Shown one piece after another: positions 36,446-44,219 of a stretch of DNA of 64,000 bases. Origin of the DNA: Desulfobacterales bacterium (GTDB lineage: Bacteria; Desulfobacterota; Desulfobacteria; Desulfobacterales; JAHEIW01); the NCBI GenBank assembly GCA_030066985.1, contig JASJAN010000012.1, forward strand, positions 20,829 through 84,828, given 5' to 3'. The translations under genes were made by a program, and so were the position numbers. Within the stretch, counting starts at the first letter, position 1, and each line of letters starts with the position of its first letter. Under the pieces are notes generated by a model. That model ran no database searches, was not told where the DNA came from, and saw nothing but the letters and a program-made list of their open reading frames with translations.

Positions 36446-37108
36446 TTAGCTCTTCGCTTCACACAACATTTCGTAGAGAGATTTTGGATACAGAAAGGTA
36501 AATTCGTACCGGGCGAAACCAATGACATCCTTGTCTTTGAGCCTGACGCGTTTTTTAGCCAATCGCGAGCCGTTTATCTTGGTGCCATTAGTTGATCCGG
36601 CATCCCGAATGAAGTAGGCGCTATCTTCAATGTCAATGATGGCGTGGCGCTTGGATATGGCATAATCGGGCATAATCATATCGTTACCGTTGATACGCCC
36701 GATATAAAAGCTTCCGCGGGGAGTTGCCGGATATTCACCTTTGACCAGCGGGTATACGGCATGTTTCAAACTCTCGGAAGCGGATATGGAGCTGCCCATA
36801 CTTTTGGAGGGTTCAAAAATTTGGGTACTGTTGAGTTCTTCGCTGGCCATTCCCGATTGACTGGAAATAATCCCCGTCTTGACCGCAGAACCCACAAGCA
36901 CCGGACGCTGGACAAATTTGACAAAGGCGTCAGCTTCCTCTTCCCGAGCCATCTTGCGCAAAGAAGCCAGACTAACCCTGCCAGAAGCGCTTAATATCCT
37001 TGCCAGTCGGCCGACGGCCGAAGCACCGCCGTTTCCCTTCTTAGAGGAGGCCACCGAAGCCCCATTCTTTTTTTGTTTTTTAAAACGGGCAAATGTTCTA
37101 CCCAGCAT
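36446..37108 (-). CDS. FHA domain protein
   Basis: A 220-residue protein. The N-terminal 120 residues are basic then Ser-rich and look disordered. Residues about 130-215 form an FHA domain: FYIGRINGNDMIMPDYAISKRH has the conserved Gly-Arg and Ser-x-x-His, and DAGSTNGTKINGSRL the SxxNGT motif. FHA domains bind phosphothreonine. A kinase partner is not seen next to it. AGGAGG precedes ATG 37108. It is divergent from the HD-domain gene. Confidence 0.88.
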   Translation of the reverse strand: MLGRTFARFKKQKKNGASVASSKKGNGGASAVGRLARILSASGRVSLASLRKMAREEEADAFVKFVQRPVLVGSAVKTGIISSQSGMASEELNSTQIFEPSKSMGSSISASESLKHAVYPLVKGEYPATPRGSFYIGRINGNDMIMPDYAISKRHAIIDIEDSAYFIRDAGSTNGTKINGSRLAKKRVRLKDKDVIGFARYEFTFLYPKSLYEMLCEAKS

Positions 37109-37529
37109 TTTCGTCCTCCTGTATAACCACTTTCGGCCGTTTTATATTTTACTGAGTATGGCAGGGCACTTGCGATAATGGCCGCACGGATAGTCGATCT
37201 GATTGTAAATCGAAAAATAACACAATCCAGTTAAATATCAGTGACTGTATGATAAAATCATCTAGTTATTACAGTATATTATCTCAGAAAGACCTTAAAA
37301 AGTCAATAATCGTGCTAAAGTTTGTACAATTACAGGGCCTTACGGAAACGCATCAGCGCCTGATGGTAATTCCGCCTGATTCCGACAGTATATATATCGG
37401 CAATTGTGGAGAAAAATTAAGGGGCAAAGTCGGATTTGATTGACTCAATTTGCCGGGCTTTATATGATAAAGACCCTCATACGCAATGCTGTCAGGGATC
37501 ATCAAAACGGGTAGGTTAGAGCAGGATCT
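37109..37529. other. Intergenic region between divergent FHA and HD-domain genes
   Basis: I see no gene. A 63-codon frame at 37249-37443 has no ribosome site and no recognisable content. A small hairpin CATCAG-CGC-CTGATG lies at 37351-37365. TTACAG and TATTAT-like words near 37267-37280 may be promoter parts, but this is weak. Confidence 0.35.
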
Positions 37530-39806
37530 ATGGAACGACCACTGATATCAAATTTTTTTATGAAATTACTGTTAAATGTGACGTTGATTGCATTGACGAT
37601 TTTTGCCTGCTTTGTGGAAAACATCTATTTGGCCGTCAGACCGCCCAAACCTCAAAATACCGCATCGCTGTCGATCCGGGCCCGCCAGCCGTTTACTTTT
37701 GATCAGAAAAAGGCACTGAGTTCAAAGCGGATTCAGGCCCTTTCGCAGTTTATCCCGGTATTTAATTATGTTCCTGAGCGCGTCAAAGCCTCCAGAAAAA
37801 AAATGCAGGTGCTGACCAAGGAATTATTAACCTATCAGGATCGCGGGAAAAAACGCGTCGATGAACTGGTTTTATTGATCAACTCCGAATTTGGTGTGGA
37901 TATCCCGGCTAAAACCATGTCCAAAGTATTGCAATATCGGGATTTGAGAAAATTACTGAAAGGCATTTTAACCATTGAAGAGTCCATTCTTCAAAATAAA
38001 ATCTATGATGACGCCAAACGGTTAAAAGGTAAAAAAACCATCGAAATCCACGATCCCACCCTCAAAGCACCGGCGATGACCCCTGTTGATGAACTGACAT
38101 CGCTTCAATCCGCGCGACTGATGCTGCTGCAAAAAGTTGAGGCGCTTTTCTGGCAGGTAAACGCATCCGTCCTGGACCCGGTCTTAAAAATATCTCAGAC
38201 CACCCTGCTGCCGAACCTGATTTACGACGAAAAGGAAAATACGCTGCGTCTGGACAAAATTCACCGTCAATATCCAATCGAGACCCTCTCGTTTCAGGCC
38301 GGTGAAATTCTGGTGCCCTTTCGCAAGGTATTGAGCGAAGAAGATGTGCTGTTGTTAAACGCCTATCAACAACAACAGATTAAAAAAATATACCGTAACG
38401 CGCCCTGGGTTGTGTTTACGGTTTTATTCATGGTTATTTTCTACAACTTGTTTCTTTCAAAGGTGCTGACAGATGGATCGCGCAAAGCACCACCGCAGCG
38501 GCCCCTGATATCATTGTTGATTTTATGTATCGTTGTGCTCAAGGGATGCCTGCTGTTTACGCCATGGCCGATCTACATCATTCCTTTTGCATTTTTACCC
38601 TTGATGGTCATCTCCTTAAATCATGGAAAGCTGACCGCCATCGGCACCGCTGTGGTGGGGGCCATTCTGGTCAGCCTGTTTGCCGGCCCGCAATATCCCA
38701 TCGTGCTTTATCTTATTTTTGGCGGATTGGCGGCCACACTGGTGTCTGCCAATATACAAAAACGCTGGCAGATTATCCTGCCGTCTGTGATTGTGGGATT
38801 GGTCAACGCGCTGAGCGTTATGGCCTTCAGCCTGGATTGGCAGGCGGTCTTTCCGGCAGCAACGGGCCAGCTGAATATCAGCGCCCTGCTTCAGGCAGAA
38901 TCCTTCAATCCGGCCTTGATGGAACAAATCGGCTGGGCTTTTGTTGGCGGTTTGGCCGCCGGGCCCCTGGCGCTGTTGCTGCTGCCGCTGCTGGAAATTA
39001 GCTGGGATACGGCCTCCACCTTTAAACTCAATCGATACTCGGACTTGCAGCATCCGCTGTTGAAAAAATTGCAGCAAACCGCGCCCGGCACCTATCAGCA
39101 TTCGATGACCGTCGCCCATCTGGCACAGGTTGTCGGTGAGGCCATCGGCGCCAATTCACTGCTTTTGCGCATAGGTGCCTATTACCACGATATCGGCAAA
39201 ATGGAAGTGCCCAAAAATTTTATTGAAAACCAATTCAACAGCCCAAATCCACATGACTTGCTGGACCCCTGGGAAAGCACTGAATTGATTATCAACCACG
39301 TTAAAAGCGGCATCAAAATCGCGATGACCGCCGGCTTGCCCAGAGCCGTGGTGGATTTGATTGTTCAGCACCACGGAACCCAGCTGATGGAGTACTTTTT
39401 TAGCCTGGCAACCAAGGAGCAGCCCAGGGAAACCCTGGATGAACTCGACTTCAGGTATCCGGGCCCCAAGCCACAGAGCGCGGAAGCGGCCATTCTGATG
39501 ATCGTCGATTCGGTAGAAGCCGCATCCCGCACGATGCAGGACCCCACCCGCACCAAACTGAAAAAAATGGTCCAGCTTATCGTCGGCAAACGCATCGCAG
39601 ATGGACAATTCAGCCAGTGCGACCTGACGACCCGCGATATCTCCAAAATAGTGCGTGTACTGGTCGATGCCCTGGAAGTGTCCTTTCATACCCGTATTCG
39701 CTACCCGTGGCAGGAGAAAGTTACCGCTCAAAGGAAATCCAGCTGGAGCTTTAGACTCGGCGGAAAAGATAAGCCACCGCCCTCCCGCAAATCCTTTAAA
39801 ATGTGA
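37530..39806 (+). CDS. 7TM receptor-HD phosphohydrolase (YqfF/PgpH-like)
   Basis: A 758-residue membrane protein: one N-terminal helix, an extracytoplasmic 7TMR-HDED-like domain (about 40-290), seven helices (about 295-490), and a cytoplasmic HD domain with His524 (HSMTVAHLA) and the HD pair 553-554 (YYHDIGKM), then VQHHGTQLMEYFF. Relatives such as Listeria PgpH hydrolyse cyclic di-AMP; in this lineage the nucleotide is not known. The domain order and length are complete. It is followed 59 bases on by korA. Confidence 0.9.
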   Translation: MERPLISNFFMKLLLNVTLIALTIFACFVENIYLAVRPPKPQNTASLSIRARQPFTFDQKKALSSKRIQALSQFIPVFNYVPERVKASRKKMQVLTKELLTYQDRGKKRVDELVLLINSEFGVDIPAKTMSKVLQYRDLRKLLKGILTIEESILQNKIYDDAKRLKGKKTIEIHDPTLKAPAMTPVDELTSLQSARLMLLQKVEALFWQVNASVLDPVLKISQTTLLPNLIYDEKENTLRLDKIHRQYPIETLSFQAGEILVPFRKVLSEEDVLLLNAYQQQQIKKIYRNAPWVVFTVLFMVIFYNLFLSKVLTDGSRKAPPQRPLISLLILCIVVLKGCLLFTPWPIYIIPFAFLPLMVISLNHGKLTAIGTAVVGAILVSLFAGPQYPIVLYLIFGGLAATLVSANIQKRWQIILPSVIVGLVNALSVMAFSLDWQAVFPAATGQLNISALLQAESFNPALMEQIGWAFVGGLAAGPLALLLLPLLEISWDTASTFKLNRYSDLQHPLLKKLQQTAPGTYQHSMTVAHLAQVVGEAIGANSLLLRIGAYYHDIGKMEVPKNFIENQFNSPNPHDLLDPWESTELIINHVKSGIKIAMTAGLPRAVVDLIVQHHGTQLMEYFFSLATKEQPRETLDELDFRYPGPKPQSAEAAILMIVDSVEAASRTMQDPTRTKLKKMVQLIVGKRIADGQFSQCDLTTRDISKIVRVLVDALEVSFHTRIRYPWQEKVTAQRKSSWSFRLGGKDKPPPSRKSFKM

Positions 39807-39865
39807 TTTGTATGAAAATTAATGAGAAGCGGTCATTAATTTAAATGTGAACAGGTTTAGAAGAT

Positions 39866-40987
39866 ATGAGTCTTAGTTTATTAGAAGGCAACGAGGCAAT
39901 TGCCCGTGGGGCCATTGCTGCAGGTTGCCGGTTTTTTGCCGGCTATCCCATCACACCGGCAACCACCATCTATCACAACATGCTCAACTTGCTACCGCCT
40001 CTGGGTGGCATTTGTATTCAAGGTGAGGATGAGATTGCTTCGATTGGATTTTGTCTGGGCGCATCCATGGCCGGAATGAAAGTCATGACCGCCACCTCGG
40101 GTCCGGGCATCAGCCTTTACAGTGAAAACCTATCCTTTGCGATCGGCAGCGAAATACCGATCGTCATCGTAGATGTACAACGACTGGGGCCTTCAACCGG
40201 CTCGGCCACCCGCGGGGCCGATGGCGATATTAATTTTTTACGCTGGGGCAGCAGCGGTGGCCTGCCGGTGATTGTTCTGGCGCCGGTGGATGTGGCGGAT
40301 TGTTTTGCATTGACGCTGCAGGCCTTTAATCTGGCCGAAGAATTTCGCTGTCCGGTTTTTTTGGCGTCCAACAAAGAAATCGGTATGACGCGTGAAAGCA
40401 TCGATCTTCAAAACATAGAGATCCCCGATCTTGTCGAGCGCTCCGCAGCGCCAACCGATCAGCCCCTGTTGCCTTTTGGGGTGGACCCGGGGCAGCAGGT
40501 TCCCAATTTTCTGCCCATCGGCCATGAAGTTCTCGTTCGCCAGACCTCCTCGACCCACGGCCCCGATGGATATATCACCACCGATTCGGATGTCATCGCT
40601 CAAAATCAGGCGCGTTTAAAGAACAAGCTGCTGTCGGCCATCGACCGCTTTTCTTTTCATGAACTTTACAGCAGCGGCGATGCCGACACCTTGCTGATTG
40701 CTTATGGAGTCTCTGCCCGGGCAGCAAAAGCGGTCTTTAAAGCCCGCAAGAAAAAGGGCAAACCCATATCGCTGCTGATTTTAAAAACATTATGGCCGGT
40801 GCCGGAAAATGTGATCCGGCAAGCTGCTCGCAATGCCAAACGCATCGTCGTGGTGGAAATGAACCTGGGTCAATATGTGCGGGAAATCCAACGGATTCTG
40901 CCTCACACGCCGGTGGACTTCTGTGGTCAAATGGATGGCCGGCTTATCACGCCTTCCCGAATAAAGGAGGCGCTTGGCCATGAATAG
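39866..40987 (+). CDS. korA: 2-oxoacid:acceptor oxidoreductase, alpha subunit
   Basis: A 373-residue subunit of a ferredoxin-dependent 2-oxoacid oxidoreductase. GYPITPATTIYHNML near the N-terminus, QGEDEIASIGFCLGASMAG, and TSGPGISLYSENL are the pyrimidine-binding-side motifs; the C-terminal transketolase-like domain (LLIAYGVSARAAK, WPVPENVI) follows. The enzyme links 2-oxoglutarate or another 2-oxoacid to acyl-CoA and reduced ferredoxin. It overlaps the beta gene by eight bases. The substrate (2-oxoglutarate versus branched-chain) cannot be settled by eye. Confidence 0.88.
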   Translation: MSLSLLEGNEAIARGAIAAGCRFFAGYPITPATTIYHNMLNLLPPLGGICIQGEDEIASIGFCLGASMAGMKVMTATSGPGISLYSENLSFAIGSEIPIVIVDVQRLGPSTGSATRGADGDINFLRWGSSGGLPVIVLAPVDVADCFALTLQAFNLAEEFRCPVFLASNKEIGMTRESIDLQNIEIPDLVERSAAPTDQPLLPFGVDPGQQVPNFLPIGHEVLVRQTSSTHGPDGYITTDSDVIAQNQARLKNKLLSAIDRFSFHELYSSGDADTLLIAYGVSARAAKAVFKARKKKGKPISLLILKTLWPVPENVIRQAARNAKRIVVVEMNLGQYVREIQRILPHTPVDFCGQMDGRLITPSRIKEALGHE

Positions 40988-42284
40988 TCTGCTAAATGCG
41001 GCAAGACCGCCGGTTTTATGTCCGGGCTGCGCACATGAACGCATTACGCACCAGCTTGACCGGGCGTTTCAAAACATGGGGTTGGCCGGCCATCAGATTG
41101 TGATGGTCAGCGATATCGGCTGTTCGGGCCTGTTTGACACGTTTTTTCACACCCATGCCATGCACGGACTGCACGGTCGCGCTCTGACCTATGCGGCCGG
41201 GCTAAAAATTGCGCAACCGGAGCTAAACGTGGTGGTCACCATGGGAGATGGTGGTCAGGGGATCGGCGGTGCCCACCTGCTGGCAGCCTGCCGCCGCAAC
41301 CTTAATCTGACTCTGCTGATTTTAAACAATTTTAATTTCGGCATGACCGGCGGCCAGTACTCGGCTACCACGCCACCGGACGCCCAGCTGGGATCGGGTT
41401 TTCTGTCTGCCCTGGAGCGGCCCCTGGATATTTGCGAGGTAGCTCGCTGCGCCGGCGCACCCTATGTGCGGCGATGCTCCGGCTATCAAAAAGACCTGCC
41501 GCAGCTTATCCAGGATGCCATTGAATACGACGGATTCGCCCTGCTGGACATCTGGGGTGTTTGCCCCGGGCGCTATACCAAAAAAAACCGGCTCACCCCC
41601 AAAATGATCGATGAGGCCCTGGCCGAATTGCCGCCGCGCGAAGGCATTGTGCCGGATAATGTGCGCCCGGAGTACGGGCAACATTATCGCCGCCTGGCCG
41701 CCGACCAGAAAAAAGTTCCGCAGCCGCCGGTCATCGAAACCCAATTTAAAGCGCCTCAAAAAGGTCGCCAAGAGGTTATTTTGCTCGGTAGCGCCGGTCA
41801 GCGGGTGATTACTGCCGGTGAGCTGCTGTGTATCGCCGGGCTGACGGCCGGTATGAAAACCACTCAAAAAAATGAGTATAATATTACCGTCCTCAGAGGC
41901 CCCTCAATCAGCGAGCTGATTTTATCACCGCAGGAAATTGATTTTACCGGAATTGAAAATCCGAATGTGGTCGTAGCGCTGGATCAGGAAGGGGTTGAGC
42001 GGCGGCGGGAGCTATTTGCGCGCCTGGGAAAAAAAGCGCTCGTCGTTCAAATCGACGGCGTGAGTGTGCCGCACAGCAAGGCCCGCATCCATGCGGTCGA
42101 TCTAAAAGATCAGGGCATTAAACGCCCGGACTGGGCGCTGGCGTCACTGGCGGTGTTGGCTGCCATGAAGCGGGTCATCACGCCGCAAATGCTGGAGGCC
42201 GCGCTAAGGGGTCGTTTCAAAGGCAAGGCGCTGGATGCTTCTCTAAACCTCATCAAACAAATCACAACAGGCAAAGAAGCCTGA
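40980..42284 (+). CDS. korB: 2-oxoacid:acceptor oxidoreductase, fused beta-gamma subunit
   Basis: A 434-residue fusion. The first ~250 residues are the TPP-binding beta subunit: LCPGCAHERI and DIGCSGLFD supply cluster cysteines, GDGGQGIGGAHLLAA is the TPP/Mg motif and NNFNFGMTGGQYSATT the conserved loop; GVCPGR adds another Cys. From about 255, ILLGSAGQRVITAGELLCIAG starts a gamma-type domain. AAGGAGG lies 7-8 bases before ATG 40980. No ferredoxin-like delta subunit is present. Gamma residues have drifted from the usual GxGGQG, so the gamma part may be atypical. Confidence 0.86.
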   Translation: MNSLLNAARPPVLCPGCAHERITHQLDRAFQNMGLAGHQIVMVSDIGCSGLFDTFFHTHAMHGLHGRALTYAAGLKIAQPELNVVVTMGDGGQGIGGAHLLAACRRNLNLTLLILNNFNFGMTGGQYSATTPPDAQLGSGFLSALERPLDICEVARCAGAPYVRRCSGYQKDLPQLIQDAIEYDGFALLDIWGVCPGRYTKKNRLTPKMIDEALAELPPREGIVPDNVRPEYGQHYRRLAADQKKVPQPPVIETQFKAPQKGRQEVILLGSAGQRVITAGELLCIAGLTAGMKTTQKNEYNITVLRGPSISELILSPQEIDFTGIENPNVVVALDQEGVERRRELFARLGKKALVVQIDGVSVPHSKARIHAVDLKDQGIKRPDWALASLAVLAAMKRVITPQMLEAALRGRFKGKALDASLNLIKQITTGKEA

Positions 42285-42400
42285 TACTGGATTTTTTTCC
42301 AGAGGCAATAAGGATGGGCCCTTCCCTCTATTTTCCCCAAATGACTGCCTTAATCAGACTATCATCGCGATGAGGTTTAAAAACTGCTATATTTAAAAGT

Positions 42401-42527
42401 GTTAAAACTCTTTCAAATGGCTGAGGGCAAGGCGTGATTCGGTGAGAAAGCGGAGCGTACACGTAAGTACGTGAGCATTTCGAAACGGATCACAACACAG
42501 CCATCAGTCATTTGAGAGGGTTTTAAC
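42401..42527. repeat. Structured palindromic element C, copy 1
   Basis: Terminal inverted arms 42401-42424 and 42504-42527 match at 21 of 24 positions. Inside, a constant core (GGGCAAGGCG, GGAGCGTACACG, GTGAGCATTT, then CAGCC) frames a second pair of arms (GTGATTCGG.. and CCGGATCAC-like). Copy 2 at 45953-46097 shares the core but has different, again self-complementary arms. The right arm contains the stop codon (42504-42506) and the last seven codons of the prenyl-synthase gene. Confidence 0.75.
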
Positions 42528-43640
42528 CACATCGAATTGCCCATCCTCCCAGATAAACACCTTACCCTCATCCGGCTTGCAGCGCTCAAAAGCCTTGATC
42601 ACCGTTTGTTCAAGCCATTTTAAAAAGCGCGCGGTTGCCCGACGGGAAAGGACGCATTTCAGCCAGGTGACCGCACCGCGCATCAGCGTCATTCGCTCCT
42701 GTTTTTCAAACGCCGTCAGCCCGGCTTTTTGGGCGGCACGCCAGTAATAGGCATAGGTGGTGATAATCAGCAGCATGGCGGCCCCCCGGGCCCGTGAAAT
42801 CGTTGCAGTTGGCATGGTATTGAAATACTTCGGAAACTCGCGGAACTGGCGCAGCGCCCGCAGCACCAGCTGCCGGCGTACTTCCAGGATACCCTGCTGA
42901 CGCCGAATGCCTTCCAGGCCGGGTAGCTGCGGATGATAGAAGATGCCGCGCACGTAATCTTTTTCGATATCACGGGTGATGTTGGCCAGCTGTATGACTT
43001 CCCCAACCACGGCACACAGCCGCAAGCGTGCATCATCGATTTGGGGAGAGAGTCCCCGGTCCAGGCGCACCATTTCATCTGCAAAAAGCATCGGCGTGCC
43101 GAGCACATACCAGCAATAGCGCGAAAGCTGCCCCGGTGTCTTAAGAACACCGCGCTGATCGGCAAAAACGCGACTGGCCCAAATCATGCCTTCACCCATG
43201 CGCCGCACAAGCCGGCGAATGGCTGCCTGCTGCGGTTTTACCAAGCGATCAAAATGAGCATCGATAGAGGCAGCACGATTGACCAACAGTACGTGCGTGC
43301 TCTCCTTTGGATCAGTGGTAAGGTGCAGGTCAAGAGACGGGGCCGGCTTCAACTTGCCGGAGCCATCGAACCGATCGATAAAGCGCTGAAGGGCTGATTC
43401 CTTTTCCGGCAGGGTGGGCAATAGATCTTCATATGTGTCCAGCATGCGGCAATAAAGGTAAGCCAGCGCCAGGCCGCGTCGCATCCGCGGCGGAAGGAAT
43501 ACGATCACAAACGAAAACGTGCGGGCCGCATGGGGAAGAATCTGCCACAAAAACTGTTCGGGATCCTCGATCGCGCGCAGTTTGGTCAGCGGGGGCTTTT
43601 TGCGGTTTGACCACAAATTGACAAAAATAGGACCCAGCAA
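42504..43640 (-). CDS. Squalene/phytoene synthase family protein
   Basis: A 378-residue trans-isoprenyl diphosphate synthase of the head-to-head type. The two Asp-rich motifs are RMLDTYED and NITRDIEKD, and AARTFSFVIVFLPP and the YCWYVLGTPMLFADE stretch fit the squalene-synthase fold. It would join two C15 (squalene, for hopanoids) or C20 (phytoene) units at the membrane. No hopanoid or carotenoid gene is nearby, so the product is open. The final residues (VKTLSND) are encoded within the arm of element C1. Confidence 0.8.
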   Translation of the reverse strand: MLGPIFVNLWSNRKKPPLTKLRAIEDPEQFLWQILPHAARTFSFVIVFLPPRMRRGLALAYLYCRMLDTYEDLLPTLPEKESALQRFIDRFDGSGKLKPAPSLDLHLTTDPKESTHVLLVNRAASIDAHFDRLVKPQQAAIRRLVRRMGEGMIWASRVFADQRGVLKTPGQLSRYCWYVLGTPMLFADEMVRLDRGLSPQIDDARLRLCAVVGEVIQLANITRDIEKDYVRGIFYHPQLPGLEGIRRQQGILEVRRQLVLRALRQFREFPKYFNTMPTATISRARGAAMLLIITTYAYYWRAAQKAGLTAFEKQERMTLMRGAVTWLKCVLSRRATARFLKWLEQTVIKAFERCKPDEGKVFIWEDGQFDVVKTLSND

Positions 43641-43728
43641 TGCGACCTCTTTGGTAGATTAACTCGACTAATGACAATGTCGCGATTTTTAATTATCGTG
43701 TTTTCGTGAATTAGCGAAAAACGTGCAA

Positions 43729-43766
43729 AAACAAAAGGCCCAAACGTCATTATCGGTCGGGCCCTT
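43729..43766 (-). terminator. Putative rho-independent terminator after the biotin carrier gene
   Basis: Read on the minus strand, a GC stem (AAGGGCCC with GGGCCTT, one bulged base) is followed by TTTTGTTTTTGC. It lies 37 bases past the stop of the biotin carrier gene on the same strand. The stem is short and the loop is 17 bases, so the call is moderate. Confidence 0.5.
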
Positions 43767-43802
43767 GATCAGATCTTGCTGGTGCAGGTGCTGATAGGTG
43801 TT

Positions 43803-44018
43803 TTATTCGAGAACCATCAATACTTGATTGGTTGCAACTTTATCGTCTACGTTGACTTTGATTTCTTTAATTTTACCGGCTTCAGGCGATGGGATGGCAT
43901 TTTCCATTTTCATGGCTTCTAGAATAATCACTTCCTGATATTCCAAGACTTCTTCACCTTCCTTCACAAGAATATTGATAATCGTCCCAGGCATTGGTGC
44001 CAGAATTTCAGTTGCCAT
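43803..44018 (-). CDS. Biotin carrier protein (acyl-CoA carboxylase/decarboxylase)
   Basis: A 71-residue biotinyl domain with nothing else: MATEILAPMPGTI at the N-terminus and the biotin attachment motif EAMKMEN (Lys37). It ferries carboxybiotin between partner subunits, most probably including the carboxyltransferase encoded divergently at 44220. GGGAGG lies just before ATG 44018. The usual Pro/Ala linker seen in GcdC-type subunits is missing, so this is a minimal free-standing carrier. Confidence 0.9.
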   Translation of the reverse strand: MATEILAPMPGTIINILVKEGEEVLEYQEVIILEAMKMENAIPSPEAGKIKEIKVNVDDKVATNQVLMVLE

Positions 44019-44219
44019 TCCGTCCTCCCTTTTCTACATGAAGTTTGTTCTACATTCCCCCCAAAACGGGAGAATTGAGTTAATTAAACCCGTTTGATAC
44101 TTGAAGGCGAAGCGGATGTCAAGTTCAAATAGTGCACTTCTGGCCTTGACGTGCATAGATCGTTCGTATATGGAACAGTTGACAAAAATTTGGCAATATC
44201 ACAGAGCTGGAGGAGGAAT

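Noticed and set aside
37249..37443. 63-codon open frame between the FHA and HD-domain genes
   Set aside because: No ribosome site, no recognisable motif and unremarkable composition; treated as chance.
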